Source: Branchipolynoe longqiensis | Lineage: Eukaryota; Annelida; Polychaeta; Phyllodocida; Polynoidae | NCBI GenBank assembly: GCA_030323885.1 | Contig: CM059186.1 | Coordinates: forward strand, 150,014,407 to 150,078,406 | Length of the DNA: 64,000 bases | Direction: 5' to 3' | Shown here: in pieces, positions 1-10,900 of the stretch | Layout of the letters: every line of letters starts with the position of its first letter | Position numbering within the stretch: the first letter of the stretch is position 1 | The notes under the pieces: model-generated | What the model was told of the DNA's origin: nothing | Databases searched by the model: none | The model's input: the letters and a program-made list of their open reading frames with translations, nothing else | Translations under genes and position numbers: made by a program

Positions 1-476
1 GCCGAAGCGGCCATGATATCAGCGTTTTTTACAACACAAGGAATTTCCGTGAAAATCCGGACCGTTTACCATATGCTTAGCACTGTCAGGGAATCGCGGA
101 AAATTCCCGGAAGTCGGGTTTGGTACAGTACTCTCCTAACACTATCTTAGCTCCATTCCACTGATCAATCAGCACAGATCACTATCCTTGTTGTGACTGT
201 ATTATCACCCATGTCTACACAGACAGTGCTGCAGGGTAGACCAATAGTAGAGGCCATATGGCATTGCCTTAAATCTCCCTTTTCTCTCCGCACTCACTGA
301 TTGATTTTCTGCTTGAATGGATTTTTATGTCCTAGCAATATCTAAGGTCATATAAGAAGGGGATTCGGACTGATCAATTGCTGTCATATTATATATCCAT
401 GGTATTTTTTTAAACATTAATCGGTGAATATAAAAAATCGCGCAAATCCGCGAAATCGCGGGGGTCTTTCTCCCTG
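1..476 (-). mobile_element. Non-autonomous hAT copy, cut by window edge
   Basis: The right edge ends in CTTTCTCCCTG, the inverted form of the CAGGGATGAAAG terminus of the hAT element at 55370-59014. The adjacent bases repeat that element's AT-rich run with several TTCCGCG motifs. The segment near 90-130 (AGGGAATCGCGGAAA) matches the internal part of the large element near 55710. No transposase is present, so this is a deletion derivative in reverse orientation whose other end lies outside the window. Confidence 0.7.
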
Positions 477-539
477 GTTTGGTACGCAGTTTTGCTCTTT
501 AGTTGTTTGTTAGTACTTCCTTATTTCAGTTGTTTTGAT

Positions 540-745
540 GGAAGAATAGCAGTGAATTCAAATGCAAATCAAATACGATATCTCCCAGAAATATGGACAT
601 GTAAAAATAATTCAAAACTGAACTGAACAGTATACATTTTCTACCTGGGTTGCATTAAATGATACGGACTATGCACACACAACGCTAGCGAGCATTTGTC
701 AGGGTACAGAACTGATTATCCTAGTGTAGTCTATTCCTTCCCAAC
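540..745. repeat. Dispersed repeat, second copy at 49590-49755
   Basis: Order and wording match the stretch at 49590-49755 (CTCAGAAATA..., GAACTGAACA, GTACAGAACTGA, TTCCTTCC). Both copies sit in introns of the two host genes. No coding signal or terminal repeat is visible. This repeat explains why no further exon of the left-hand gene can be found between 1 and 770. Confidence 0.5.
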
Positions 746-774
746 AATATCCGAATGGTTCCAGTTCAACATAC

Positions 775-916
775 CTTGCATGTGAAGTCCATCGTTCCTG
801 GAAGTTGGCCGACGCATGCCGGATGGAACAGCATCATGCATTTTGAACAGTGCAGCGTCGGGGGAAGTCCTTCCCGGCCTGGGCACGCCAGACCACACAG
901 GGTAGTCGTCCCTACA
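775..916 (-). CDS. Exon 6: PHD finger
   Basis: It is bounded by a TGCAG acceptor and an AAG/GTATG donor. It encodes CGLAC, then CSKC, then FHPAC and FTCK, the spacing of PHD zinc ligands (Cys4-His-Cys3). The first pair is spaced CxxxC rather than CxxC. The final cysteine is not reached before the donor, so it must be supplied by an exon to the left of the window. Confidence 0.75.
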
Positions 917-3900
917 CTGCATACAAAACAATAAAAGTGGAACACGCAAATAAACAACAAGCTCAAAAGTAGCTGGCAGAACCTCATACACAGAAATAAA
1001 CAGAACTTTCAAATGAAGGCAACTGTTGCCCAACTATCAGTGCAAACTAAGTCACACAATATTAGTTTTTAAAAACCTAGACTAAGACAATAAAAACCAA
1101 CTTCAAGGTCAATTTTCGATCCCCCACACACTTTCCAATATCCACTGGTCTGTGCCCCAATTTCCCAATCTATATTGAAAATCATTGTACAATTAGTGGT
1201 AGTATAATTTTCATATGAATAGTAAATGCTTATGAATATAGAGTACTTATTACTAGTGGTTGATTGATTGGTGGTTCCTTAACAAGCCATATTCGCAGCG
1301 ATATTTCTAATAGTACACTTGATTGATTGATTGATTGATTGGTGGTTGCTTTACGCCGTGTCGGTAGCATAGGCCATATTCACGGCGACTAATGGTACAC
1401 AATACATGTATCACAATGCTTGTAACTCATCGTTGTGCTATAAGCTAAGTATAAGCAGATCCCTGACTGACACCCTATTAATGATTATTAATTCCTCCCA
1501 CCCCCATTAAAAAATAAGGTGTTCCCTCTACCGGCACATGCTTCCACAGCTCAAATCGTTGATTGCAGACAGGGGGAAATCTTCTGCTTCATCTTTAACA
1601 AGACCTAACAATAAATCTATTCTTACCCTCCAGATGAGTTGGGTGATTTATTAAACGAGTTTGCAGTCACGCTCGAGCTCGGAGTCCTTGGCGCAGTTCT
1701 CTTCTTGGCCACCGGCCCCGTGCGCTTTTTGGCAAGAGGACCTTTATTGTCTGCATTTGCACCTCCCTGAGCAGCTGGTGTCATCGAAAGCACCTTGTTC
1801 ATCATGCGCAACTGGGGCTCAGTCTTTTTCGGTGTGCTGTATTCACTGAATTCATTGTCCGTGAGGTCCACAAAGACTGTCGGATTGGACGGAAAGCTTG
1901 AATTTGGCTTCATCTTCTTAGCCTGCGGTGGCATGTTCCATAAACTCTGGGTGCCTGCAATGTTTGGATAGAGGCCACCAGCATTCGAAATACCAGAAGT
2001 TGGTGTGAAGGACTCGGTTTCAGATGTTCGGTCTCGCTTATAAGACCAGCCAAAACCTCGACCACGTCCACTGCCATACACCGAAGAGGAGATGTTCATG
2101 GGGGAGTCCGAGTCTGAGGCACTTTCGAATTGGGAACTGTGTCCCCGACCTCGACCTCGACCTCGACCCCTTCCTCTTCCACGTCCACGAGCCGGAGATT
2201 TTATGTCATTATTTAAAGCTGCCGGCTTATCCTTTTCACCCGATTCTAGGCGGATAACTGGTCTTGCACTCCGCAACACATCATATGGGTCTTTGTAAAT
2301 TATTCGTTTTGTAAAAGTAAAATTATCCTTTGTGAGATCAAGGATAAGCGATTTTTCCACTGGAAAAAGAGAAGAGAAAAGAATAAATAGTACAGGTTTG
2401 GGCTATGACTTTCCCATTCATATTTGCGCCTATCTTTTTTAATCCATTTATAGCGCCACCTACCAGTTTTTCCCTACATTAATGTCACCACTTATTTCCC
2501 TACGATCTCCGAGGGGGGTCGCTGATGGAATGGTGGAGGTGACCCAGAATCTGGGCCAATGCGGGCCTGACCTGCAAGTGCCACCAGTTCCAGTTATTGA
2601 GGACCCACGGAACTAAGCAGGCAGCACCACTCCAATTGTAACAACATTGGCATATTCAAATATACAACACATATCTAATATCCTTTCCGTAAGCATAAGC
2701 TAGTTAAATCTACCCTTTTAAAAAAATGTTAAATATAATACATTCATGCAGGTGATGTCATACTGCGATAATGGCTTAATTCAGGTGGCATCCTCATTGC
2801 ATTAATACACCTACCAGTACTTATGTCAGGGATGCCAGTTGGGGTTGATGAAATTAGTGGAAAAGTTTAGTTTGGGCAGTACCCACTAGGTGGCGCCACC
2901 ATACTTCAGACACCGCTAACAGGTAGGCTTCATATTGACGGTAGTGTTCTCGTAATGCAACAGGAGGCGCCACTGGTGGTGTCAGTGATTAGCATTATGA
3001 GAAAGTTGATGTCGAATATTGACCAATCACAGCACAACAAATTCTTCATATTTTTCCCGTTCCATTAAAGATTTTCCAGTAGAAATTAGTGGAATTATGG
3101 AAAATCTTCTATCTAAAAAAAAAAAAAGAATGAAAAAATGTTATCTAAAACGTATAGAAAAATCTTATTTGAAAAAAATGGGGGGGTAAAATCAGTAGTA
3201 ATGGACATTCATAGAATTGGAAAATTTAAAAGATCTACGTCATCCCAAATTGTCTAAAACATTAATAAAAAATTGTTAAAATGAAAAAAGGAGAAATTTG
3301 GAAATTATTGGAATTCCATTAATCAGTGGAATACTGGCATCCCTGTCATGTTTAAGGGTGTTTCCTCATCTAAAAACATTTACACTTTCTTTAATCTGTT
3401 ACTATGCAGTTTTTTGGGGTTTTCTTGAGGGGGAGGGGTTTCTTGGGGTCTATTTTTTAAAAGCTATGTTAAAGCTTGGGGTCTATTTTTTAAAAGCTAT
3501 GTTAAAGAGTATGAACAATTCTATTCATTTAGTAGGTGATTAAGCTCTAACAACAACGGTACTTACAGTATTTCTCGATGTCAACAAGTGACCTCTGTAA
3601 ACATGAAAGAAAAGATATATATAAATAATGAGTCCTTGGTAAGGCCTCAGCGTACAGATCTTTATACAGGATATCAAAATGGCAAATTTGAAGGTGGGAA
3701 ATGAAAAACAAAGGTTGCATAGCTCCATTTGGGGTGAGGCAGAATTAACCTATAAAAAGGCCGTGGGATGGGGGGAGGAGAGAAATTTAAAATCGCATGG
3801 GATGGCTGAATGAGTTGGGCGTCTGTTTTCAGTGCGGCAAGTGACGGGGTTCAAAACCTGGCCGATGACTTAAAAATTGACTGTTATGACCCAATTATGT

Positions 3901-6900
3901 ACTCAGCTGCAGGTTTCACGGTGGTAGAAAACCATAGCCTAGTAACATGGCCCAGTCATTTACTCAGCTGCAGGTTTCATGATGGTAGAAAACTTTAGCC
4001 TAACATCACCCAAATATGAACTCAGCTGCAGGTTTCACAGTGGTAGAAAATCATAGCCTAACATGACTCAATGATGAACTCAGCTGCAGGTTTTACTGTG
4101 TTAGAAAACCATAGCTTAGTAACATGGCCCAGTTATGTACTCAGCTGCAGATTTAATGGTGGTAGAAAACCGTAGCCTAACAAAACCCGATTATGAACTC
4201 AGCTGCAGGTTTCACGGTGGTAGACAATCATATCCTAACATGACCCAATTATGAACCCAGCTGCAGGTTTCATGGTGGTAGAAAACCATATCCTAACATG
4301 ACCCAATTATGAACCCAGCTGCAGGTTTCTTGGTGGTAGAAAACCGTATCCTAACATGACCCAATTATGAACCCAGCTGCAGGTTTCATGGTGGTAGAAA
4401 ACCATATCCTAACATGACCCAATTATGAACCCAGCTGCAGGTTTCATGGTGGTAGAAAACCATATCCTAACATGACCCAATTATGAACCCAGCTACAGGT
4501 TTCATGGTGGTAGAAAACTTTAGCCTAAGATGACCCAATTATGTACTCAGCTGCAAGTTTCACGATTGTAGAACACCGTACAGAAAAACCTCTCTAAATT
4601 GATCGACCATGGGACCAACTTTAAATAGTCCATTTAGGGAGGTGGTCGACTTCGGGAGGTTTGTTTTTTCTCGTTACAATGGTATTGCATGGGCGATCGT
4701 TTGGGACCCAAATAAAACGATCGATAGGGGAATGGGCGATCTGTGGAGGTGGTCGGTTAGAGAGGTTTTACTGTACTTATATGCTAAAATATTAGTTTGA
4801 TGAAAAAAACATCTATTAACAAAAAGAACTAAATAAAACAACTTACCAGTTTTTTCCCTTGAGGAGGAAAGTAGTAGGTGTCGTATGAATCACAATTTGT
4901 CCGCTGGACGACTTCTCGCTTCCAGCCTGCAAGTAGCAGTAATTAGATACGTATTCTGCCATGAGTCTGATATCACCTTTTGGTACTTTACTTTACAATG
5001 GCTGGATATATATTTTGTAATAGATTGAAATGTCAGCTTCTACTGACAAAAATAGCTTCGGTTTAAAAGCTAATTATCACGCAAGACGCTGGAATACATG
5101 CTGCCCCGATGCCAGTGATTTATCATCTCCATATCAAGAAGATTGATTAATGGTTATTTTACGCCGTGTCGGCGAAAATTAAGCAAAAAGTATTCTGTTA
5201 GAGAATTTAATATTATTCGTACTTATTAAATGCAATAAATAAAGATTTATGATAGTAAATTCTAAATTGTAATATATTTGTTTACAGATAATAATAGTGA
5301 GTGTCATTAAATTAAATAAGCATACTATTTAAATTGTAATCCCAAAAGAAACCATGCTAGAAAAACAAATAAGTCATGCAGAATTTTCTCTTTAACAAAG
5401 TAATTATATATTAACAAAATAGTTCCTCATAATATTATAATGTACTGCAAATGATTATTTTTTTTTACCGACATACAACAATTTGGTGCAACGTAAACAT
5501 TTAGCTCTCGCAGTTAGATTTAACTCAATTCTTCCAAACACTTACCTGAGCTGAACGGCACCAACCAACGAGCATCTATTTCTGTGCTTGGTTTGTTTCC
5601 TAAAACAAATACAATCAGAAAATAACTAACATGATTCAAACCAAACTCATTAAGGATGTGGGTCATTCTCTAAAACTGGGCACAAAGTGTGACATGGAAC
5701 CCAAAAGTAAAAACCTTCCAAATAATAGCAAAAATCCTTCCAAATAATAGCCTAATCCAATGTCCTATGAAGGTTTGCATGTTGTGCATATGTCAGAGTT
5801 GAACAAAATTAGTTTCACTTTTTGAATTAGATCTTATACAAATTGAGCAATACATTAAAATCACTTGTGCAACATCAAAATGAAAGACATATCCAGAACC
5901 TCATCTTAACATATACAACATAGTAAAACAAGAGTTTATGATTACTGTTAAGCAGACAACTAAAAAGTTGGAAAAAAAAGTCGAAAAATAAGTCGAAAAA
6001 AAGTTTGGCTAAATGTATGGTGTCAATGTGTACATTTTCACTCTAGCGCAAAATCATACTATTATAATTTTGATATCTTTTGTGGGATAAATTCAATACA
6101 TGTAGAACTGCTAACATACCCAATAGAAATAGGCTACAATCATTATTTGACTTGCTCTCAATAAAACAGACTTAATTATCAGCATTGTAACATGCAGACC
6201 AAATATGTGGTGCCCAGTTTTGGAGAATAACCCATGTCCATAATTGCCAACATGACGTGAAACTAACACCATTCACTGCCTCATTTATACCATTACACCT
6301 AATTCGGGCTACGTAGGGATGTACACAATTTCAGTTCTAAATGGCATATGTATGGCTATTAACAAATTTGTATTATGGTAATATATGGGTGCAGGAGAGA
6401 GCCCTTGAGAAGGGGGGAGCACTGATGTACACTATTTTGACTGGTGATTAGACTTCATGATCTGATTTAGGAACTGGTCATGCTTCTGCGAGTCTACATC
6501 ATCAAAACAGTGAATGCACAATTATTTTCTTAGTATTTCCACACTACTTCGGGGGGGGGGGGGGTTCAGTTAAAGGGAATATTGAAAAACTAATTTTGTA
6601 CAAATTCCTTAAATTCTTATAAACTAAAGATGTTAAAGTTAGTCTGGTGGCTTGGAGTTTGACATTATTCAGATAAATATATTAGGTTAATCATTATAAT
6701 CTACTTTGCTTTACTTTGAAGTAACTTTTATTATAAATGGCTAACTTTGTGGAGATATTCTAGGTAAAAACAAGGAAATTAATTTTGGTGTGTATACCAA
6801 AATGCTGGACTTCATTAAACTGACTTAGCATTAAAATATATGATGAATAAGTGCACCAGTTGCAGGCGGATATCTAGGATCAAATCTGGGTAAGTGATTT

Positions 6901-7929
6901 GGCTTTGATAATTTGATAATTTAACGCTTTCATCAGACTACGCAGCTTTAAATTACCATTAGACAGTAGCTAGGCAGTAGTTCAAATTTCATAATCAATA
7001 GAACATATAATCCAACAACAACAAAAAAAGGAATCCACAGATTCATAGAGCAGTGGTCTCCCCAGTATTCAGGAGAAGGATGGCAGGAATCTGTAGAGAT
7101 GGTACCTGTTAGGAAAGGGATGACGGGAATTGGTAGAGTTGGTGGGAAACATATACTAGTTATTGGCAGCATGTGTAAGTTGTGCGACTCACACTGCAAT
7201 CAGAGGGCGGGCTTACTGAAATCGGTCAATGTATGCTGCAACAGATGGTGGGCCCGCCATCCCTTGTGACCCTGTAGAGGAAACAAATTGGAAACTTCCC
7301 GAGTTTACCCATAAACAAGTTAACAGAAATTATTGATAAAGGGTTGATTGATTGATTGATTGATTGGTGGTTGCTTTACGCTGTGTCGGCAGCATCGGCC
7401 ATATTCACGGCGAGAAATGTTTGAATTTTGTTCAAACCCATGACAAAGGAAATCAATCACTACACGACTGCACAGCGGGGAAAACAAGTTTAATGCACTT
7501 AACCCTTATCAGCAGAATAAACAAGCAACCACAAAAATAAGGGGAAAAAAGAGGATAACAAGGACACATACCTTTAAACCCACCTCGTCCCCGGCTACGC
7601 CGTGCTGATGGAGTCGTCACCTTACTGTCCGCACCAACATTTATCTCCTGGTCAATGGGCTCCTCAAGAAGCCGTTGCTCAAAGTCACTCAGCCCACCGT
7701 CCTTCGCAGCATGTGCAGCTGAATTGTTGCCTGTATCCCCATTGGACTCGGACTCGGTCGCCATGATACCCGATAGTTTCTGCTTCTTGTTGCCACTACC
7801 GTCAATGTGTGATGTGTCTTCGCAACTACTGTTAAGGCTGCTGAGCGCATTGAAAATGGCATCGGTCGGTGCCAAGAACTCTTCGTCTCCGGTGAATCTT
7901 TGCTCAGTAACCGTCAGCAGGTCATCCAT
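775..7929 (-). CDS. MBD and PHD-finger nuclear protein, six exons, 3' end beyond window
   Basis: Exons in transcript order are 7929-7572, 5599-5546, 4926-4847, 3594-3567, 2359-1627 and 916-775. Every junction is GT-AG and the phases agree, giving 465 codons before the window ends. The ATG at 7929 is preceded by an in-frame TGA at 7941-7939. Residues ~130-200 form a methyl-CpG-binding domain (GWKREVV, YYFPPQGKK and RSLVDIEKYL are visible), assembled from four exons. An RG-rich tract follows at about residues 230-250 and a PHD finger starts near residue 420; its last cysteine must lie in the next exon. MBD proteins bind methylated DNA or chromatin and PHD fingers read histone tails, so a chromatin-reader role is inferred. 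The fold resembles the MBD2/3 and SETDB types, but I do not recognise a named orthologue. Introns contain MITEs and tandem repeats. Confidence 0.8.
1259..1410 (-). repeat. Short dispersed repeat with (AATC)n tail, two partial units
   Basis: GATTGATT runs are followed by GGTGGTTGCTTTACGCCGTG and a CATATTCACGGCG segment. Read on the minus strand this is a short SINE-like unit ending in an (AATC)n tail. Related copies lie at 5143-5175, 7343-7420 and, on the other strand, 33392-33447. Confidence 0.55.
1627..2359 (-). CDS. Exon 5: end of MBD and RG-rich linker
   Basis: This 733-nt exon begins in phase 1 and ends in phase 2 (donor GG/GTAAGA). It completes the MBD (DLTKDNFTFTKRI), then encodes an RGRGRG tract of about 20 residues from a CGA/CGT/GGA minisatellite (+ strand 2140-2190). 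A low-complexity linker follows with serine- and lysine-rich patches (PLAKKRTGPVAKKRT). The basic patches could act as nuclear localisation signals; this is inference. Confidence 0.8.
2827..3345. mobile_element. hAT-like MITE, second family
   Basis: CAGGGATGCCAGT at the left end is matched by ACTGGCATCCCTG at the right end, a perfect 13-bp terminal inverted repeat of hAT type. The interior is A-rich and has several ATTAGTGGA motifs in both orientations. It has no coding capacity. It sits in intron 4 of the MBD-PHD gene. A clean 8-bp target duplication is not evident. Confidence 0.6.
3440..3515. repeat. Short tandem duplication
   Basis: A unit of about 34 bp containing GGGTCTATTTTTTAAAAGCT and ATGTTAAAG occurs twice in direct succession. 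Confidence 0.7.
3567..3594 (-). CDS. Exon 4: 28-nt micro-exon of the MBD
   Basis: TTACAG precedes and GTAAGT follows a 28-nt exon encoding RSLVDIEKY. This is the part of the MBD after the GKKL strand, and it restores the frame between the 80-nt and 733-nt exons. It is far too short for ORF-based annotation. The domain match on both sides and the exact phase fit make it convincing. Confidence 0.8.
3890..4570. repeat. Tandem array, ~59-bp unit, about 12 copies
   Basis: CAGCTGCAGGTTT recurs every 58-60 bp, each time followed by GGTGGTAGAAAAC and ATGACCCAATTATG. The middle copies (about 4250-4490) are nearly identical and the outer copies are more diverged, the pattern expected of unequal exchange. 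It is intronic with no ORF of interest. Confidence 0.9.
4579..4775. mobile_element. TA-flanked MITE (Tc1/mariner or pogo type)
   Basis: TA-CAGAAAAACCTCTCTAA at the left pairs with AGAGAGGTTTTACTG-TA at the right. The 197-bp interior matches the copy at 32483-32663 in opposite orientation (GGGACCCAAATAAA and GACCATGGGACC are shared). The TA duplication and CAGTAAAAC ends fit the Tc1/mariner/pogo superfamily. No transposase is present. Confidence 0.75.
4847..4926 (-). CDS. Exon 3: MBD core
   Basis: This 80-nt exon has acceptor TTGCAG and donor CTG/GTAAGT. It encodes WKREVVQR through YDTYYFPPQGKKL, the DNA-contacting beta sheet of MBD domains. The Tyr and Arg positions usual in methyl-CpG-binding members appear to be kept, but I have not aligned them formally. 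Confidence 0.85.
5546..5599 (-). CDS. Exon 2: start of the MBD
   Basis: This 54-nt phase-1 exon (acceptor TTTTAG, donor TCAG/GTAAG) encodes NKPSTEIDARWLVPFSS. The W-x-VP segment is typical just before the GW of an MBD. Confidence 0.8.
6580..6957. mobile_element. MITE copy, GCATAGTCCGATGA family (incomplete)
   Basis: The right end ATCAGACTACGCAGCTTTAA is a diverged, inverted form of the terminus seen intact at 37654 and 53489. The interior shares the TTACTTTGAAGTAACTTTTA segment with those copies. The left terminus is degraded. Further fragments lie at 11040-11400, 22965-23085, 26205-26285, 34905-35110 and 36985-37170. Confidence 0.5.
7343..7420 (-). repeat. Short repeat with (AATC)n tail
   Basis: GATTGATTGATTGATTGATT is followed by GGTGGTTGCTTTACGC and GCCATATTCACGGCG. 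It is the same unit as at 1321-1390 and, inverted, at 33392-33447. Confidence 0.6.
7572..7929 (-). CDS. Exon 1: N-terminal acidic region
   Basis: It holds the start ATG at 7929 and 119 codons, ending FK/G at a GTATGT donor. The composition is acidic and serine-rich with a short basic SRGRGG stretch before the MBD. No domain is recognisable. The upstream in-frame TGA argues against a longer N terminus unless a further 5' exon is spliced in right before the ATG (GTCAG precedes it). Confidence 0.8.
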
Positions 7930-7941
7930 CTGACCTACTCA

Positions 7942-10900
7942 GCCTGGCAGCAGTGATTGAGCACGTGACCACAGTCAGACAACTGAAATGACCAGAAAGG
8001 CAAGTTAACACACAAAGCCGCAATCCAATTCACTGGCACATTGGAGGTGGGGGTGGGACGTGTTTGTAAGGAGATGCAATCATGAGGATCAACTAAAGCA
8101 ATTAGGTAAATAGCTAAGTACCACATCATTAAAATTTGATTTATTACAACAGTTCAGGGCCTCTGCAATGCTACCCATATCGCAACCTAACTTTCTCTCC
8201 ATTCAAACAAAGAAAATATGAAAAATTGTAACTAATACCTGCTAATATTACAATAGCATTGGGGTTGAGCCATGGCCGAGTCAAACCAAATGACTCAAAT
8301 AATGATAGTTGTTGCTAGCTAGCCTGTCGTTTGGCATTATTAGGATAGGGCAAGGAGCAGTGGAATGAGGAAGACCAATTGTCCACAGCTGAAATTATTT
8401 CACCTGCTTAATCAACGAATGACACTTTTTCTTAAACCATACATGAACTGCTGGTAATTATATTTTAATACCCATGCATTATTCTGAAGCTATTCATTAA
8501 TTGCAGTGGAAGTGTAATACTTTTATATTGTTCTACTTATGTCTAACCAAATTAAGTTTTTAATTTAGACTAAGCCATAGCCATGTACCATACAAGAGAA
8601 CATGAGAAGTCAATAGGGACACCATATTTGGTTATTAAAACACTGATTAAAATTACAATACAGGAGTTATTGGGCGGTCTAAACACATTTTAAAACCACA
8701 GAAATATAACTATATATAATAAGACAGAGTTTCAGCAAGAAAATAATTTGAGGGTACGCAGAATTGGAGGGCGAGGTCTGGGGGGTCTGGATACTTTGTT
8801 CTCTGGCTCCTTAGGAACCTTTTTTTTTTTTAAATGATCCCAATTTGATGGTGCAGTCATACGCTTAGAAAATATAAGGGTACAGAATAGAGGGATTCAA
8901 TGTTGTATGCATTCAGAGTGTACAATACCAAGGCTTTATGTCGTCGTTTCCAATGTATCCATATAGGCACTAAACTAAATCAGACATTCTGTATTGGGGA
9001 GCCTGGTTAAAATGTCTTAGGCACAAATGGTAATTGCTAATATGTTTGACTTTAAACAATTTTTCTTTTTTAATTAAATGAAGAAAATCCCCCCTTTTTT
9101 TTTTTTTAGTTTACTAGTTACATCTGAGTTATCCCGAAGTTATAATTAGCAGTTTATTATACAAAGATAAATATATGAAAAATTTAGAAAATCTGACAGT
9201 TCTCAACCGTATTTACAAATACTCAATTTTCAAGCACATATTTAGCTACAGGCCTATATAGAAAAGAGAACTCATGCAAAATTCTGCTGGAGATCATGAG
9301 TTGATAAACACATATTAAACCAGATGTGATGTGAACTGTAATTGCGATGCAGATAGAGACTCACCAGTGCACCAAACTTCTGAATTTAAATCTAGAAAAG
9401 TTTTTATTTTATTCACTTCAAAAATATATATATGATGGTCCATAGCAAGCGTAGAAAATGGTATAGGATTTATCCATCATTTTATACACCTTTTGAAAAA
9501 GTTCTTGTTGACATTTGATTATTTTCTGCACTTAGATCTAGAAAATACTAGATTTAGTACAAGAGAAAGGGCATTTTACGTGTTGATTTACTTTTACTAG
9601 TTAAAAATATAAATTATATTTACCATGCACATAGAACTATGCTCACTTTATCTGTGTAAACTTGACAACACTCCAACTACTAAACCAAGTCTAGACATTG
9701 CAGATTGGTCACAGTTTATTGGACGCCTAGAAGAAAATATACTAACATAACAGCATGTATGCAGAATACAAATATTGGGAACGAATAGAAGCAACAGATC
9801 GAAAAGTAGATCCACGATCTCTCAGGTTACTTCAACACTAAAAATCCAATTACATAGCTTAGAAATGGATCTTAGAAATATTTACGACATAATCTACATT
9901 TTTAGCCTAGATTGTCATTACCGAGATAAACCTCTGCTTTGCAACAAATGTAAAATGGTCTTTGGTAAAGCATTTTCCACCAACACCTCATATAATAGAA
10001 ACATGACTAGTCCTCTCAAAGGTCACTTTAATTTGATTCTTGCAATTCCGAATAAACAGACTAGACCTAAGTTCTTTTTTAAACACGGCTCAGTTCACAA
10101 ACGATGTTCTAATTCCATAGCTTTTCACTACGTCTAAACTACTCCAGTGTCATCTGATTCAGTTTATTTGCACAACTAGCTAATCATCAATCTACAAAAG
10201 ATAGCCTTCTTTATTAAATTTGATGTGGTGTAATGCTCTGTCTTCGGGCCCCCATCTTATTCTGTCTATGTATACGCTCTTCGGTCCATTGTCCTCAACC
10301 TGAAAGTGTATACGGACAATACTGTGTTAATGCCGATAACATAAGATTTGCAAAGCTATTTAAATAATTTTAAAAATTAATTCTAATGCTCCCAAAATGT
10401 TTGTCTACAGCCTTGATGACCACCTTATTCCCTGTAATAATTTGGAAAATGTCTCCCCATCATTTCATTGGCAGGCTTACATATTCCTTTAGTAAAGGCA
10501 TAGTATAACAGCTAGATTGCATCACTGACCACAACAAAGGTCCTTAACTAGTCATAGGACATATGGCTCCTAATGAATGGTACTGCCCTTACTGCCAAGA
10601 CCACCTCACGATTTTATTTAGACAAATAAGCATGCAAACCCAATATATTTTTCTTGCAAATATTTCTAATCGAAGTCTGTTACACTTATTTAAAGAAGTA
10701 GCATAGAGCACAAACAAAAGTATTTGAATACATACCAAACAAGGAATTAGAAAACTGTGTTACAAGCAGAGGTTTATCTAAACTAGTGGCTACAATCTAG
10801 GATTTCAACTATTTTTACTACAAAAATATATACATTTAGTGGCGAGTTTAAACAAATATATCTAAAAAAAAATAATGTCATTACTTAATGCAATTTATAT

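Noticed and set aside
3890..4570. Regularly spaced repeats that could suggest a CRISPR array
   Set aside because: Units are contiguous with no unique spacers, the period is the whole unit, and the DNA is eukaryotic and intronic.
9775..10137. 120-codon ORF with two CxxC-like spacings (LLCNKCKM)
   Set aside because: Composition is AT-driven, there is no conserved pattern, splice context or poly(A) signal, and part of it overlaps one arm of an imperfect inverted repeat.
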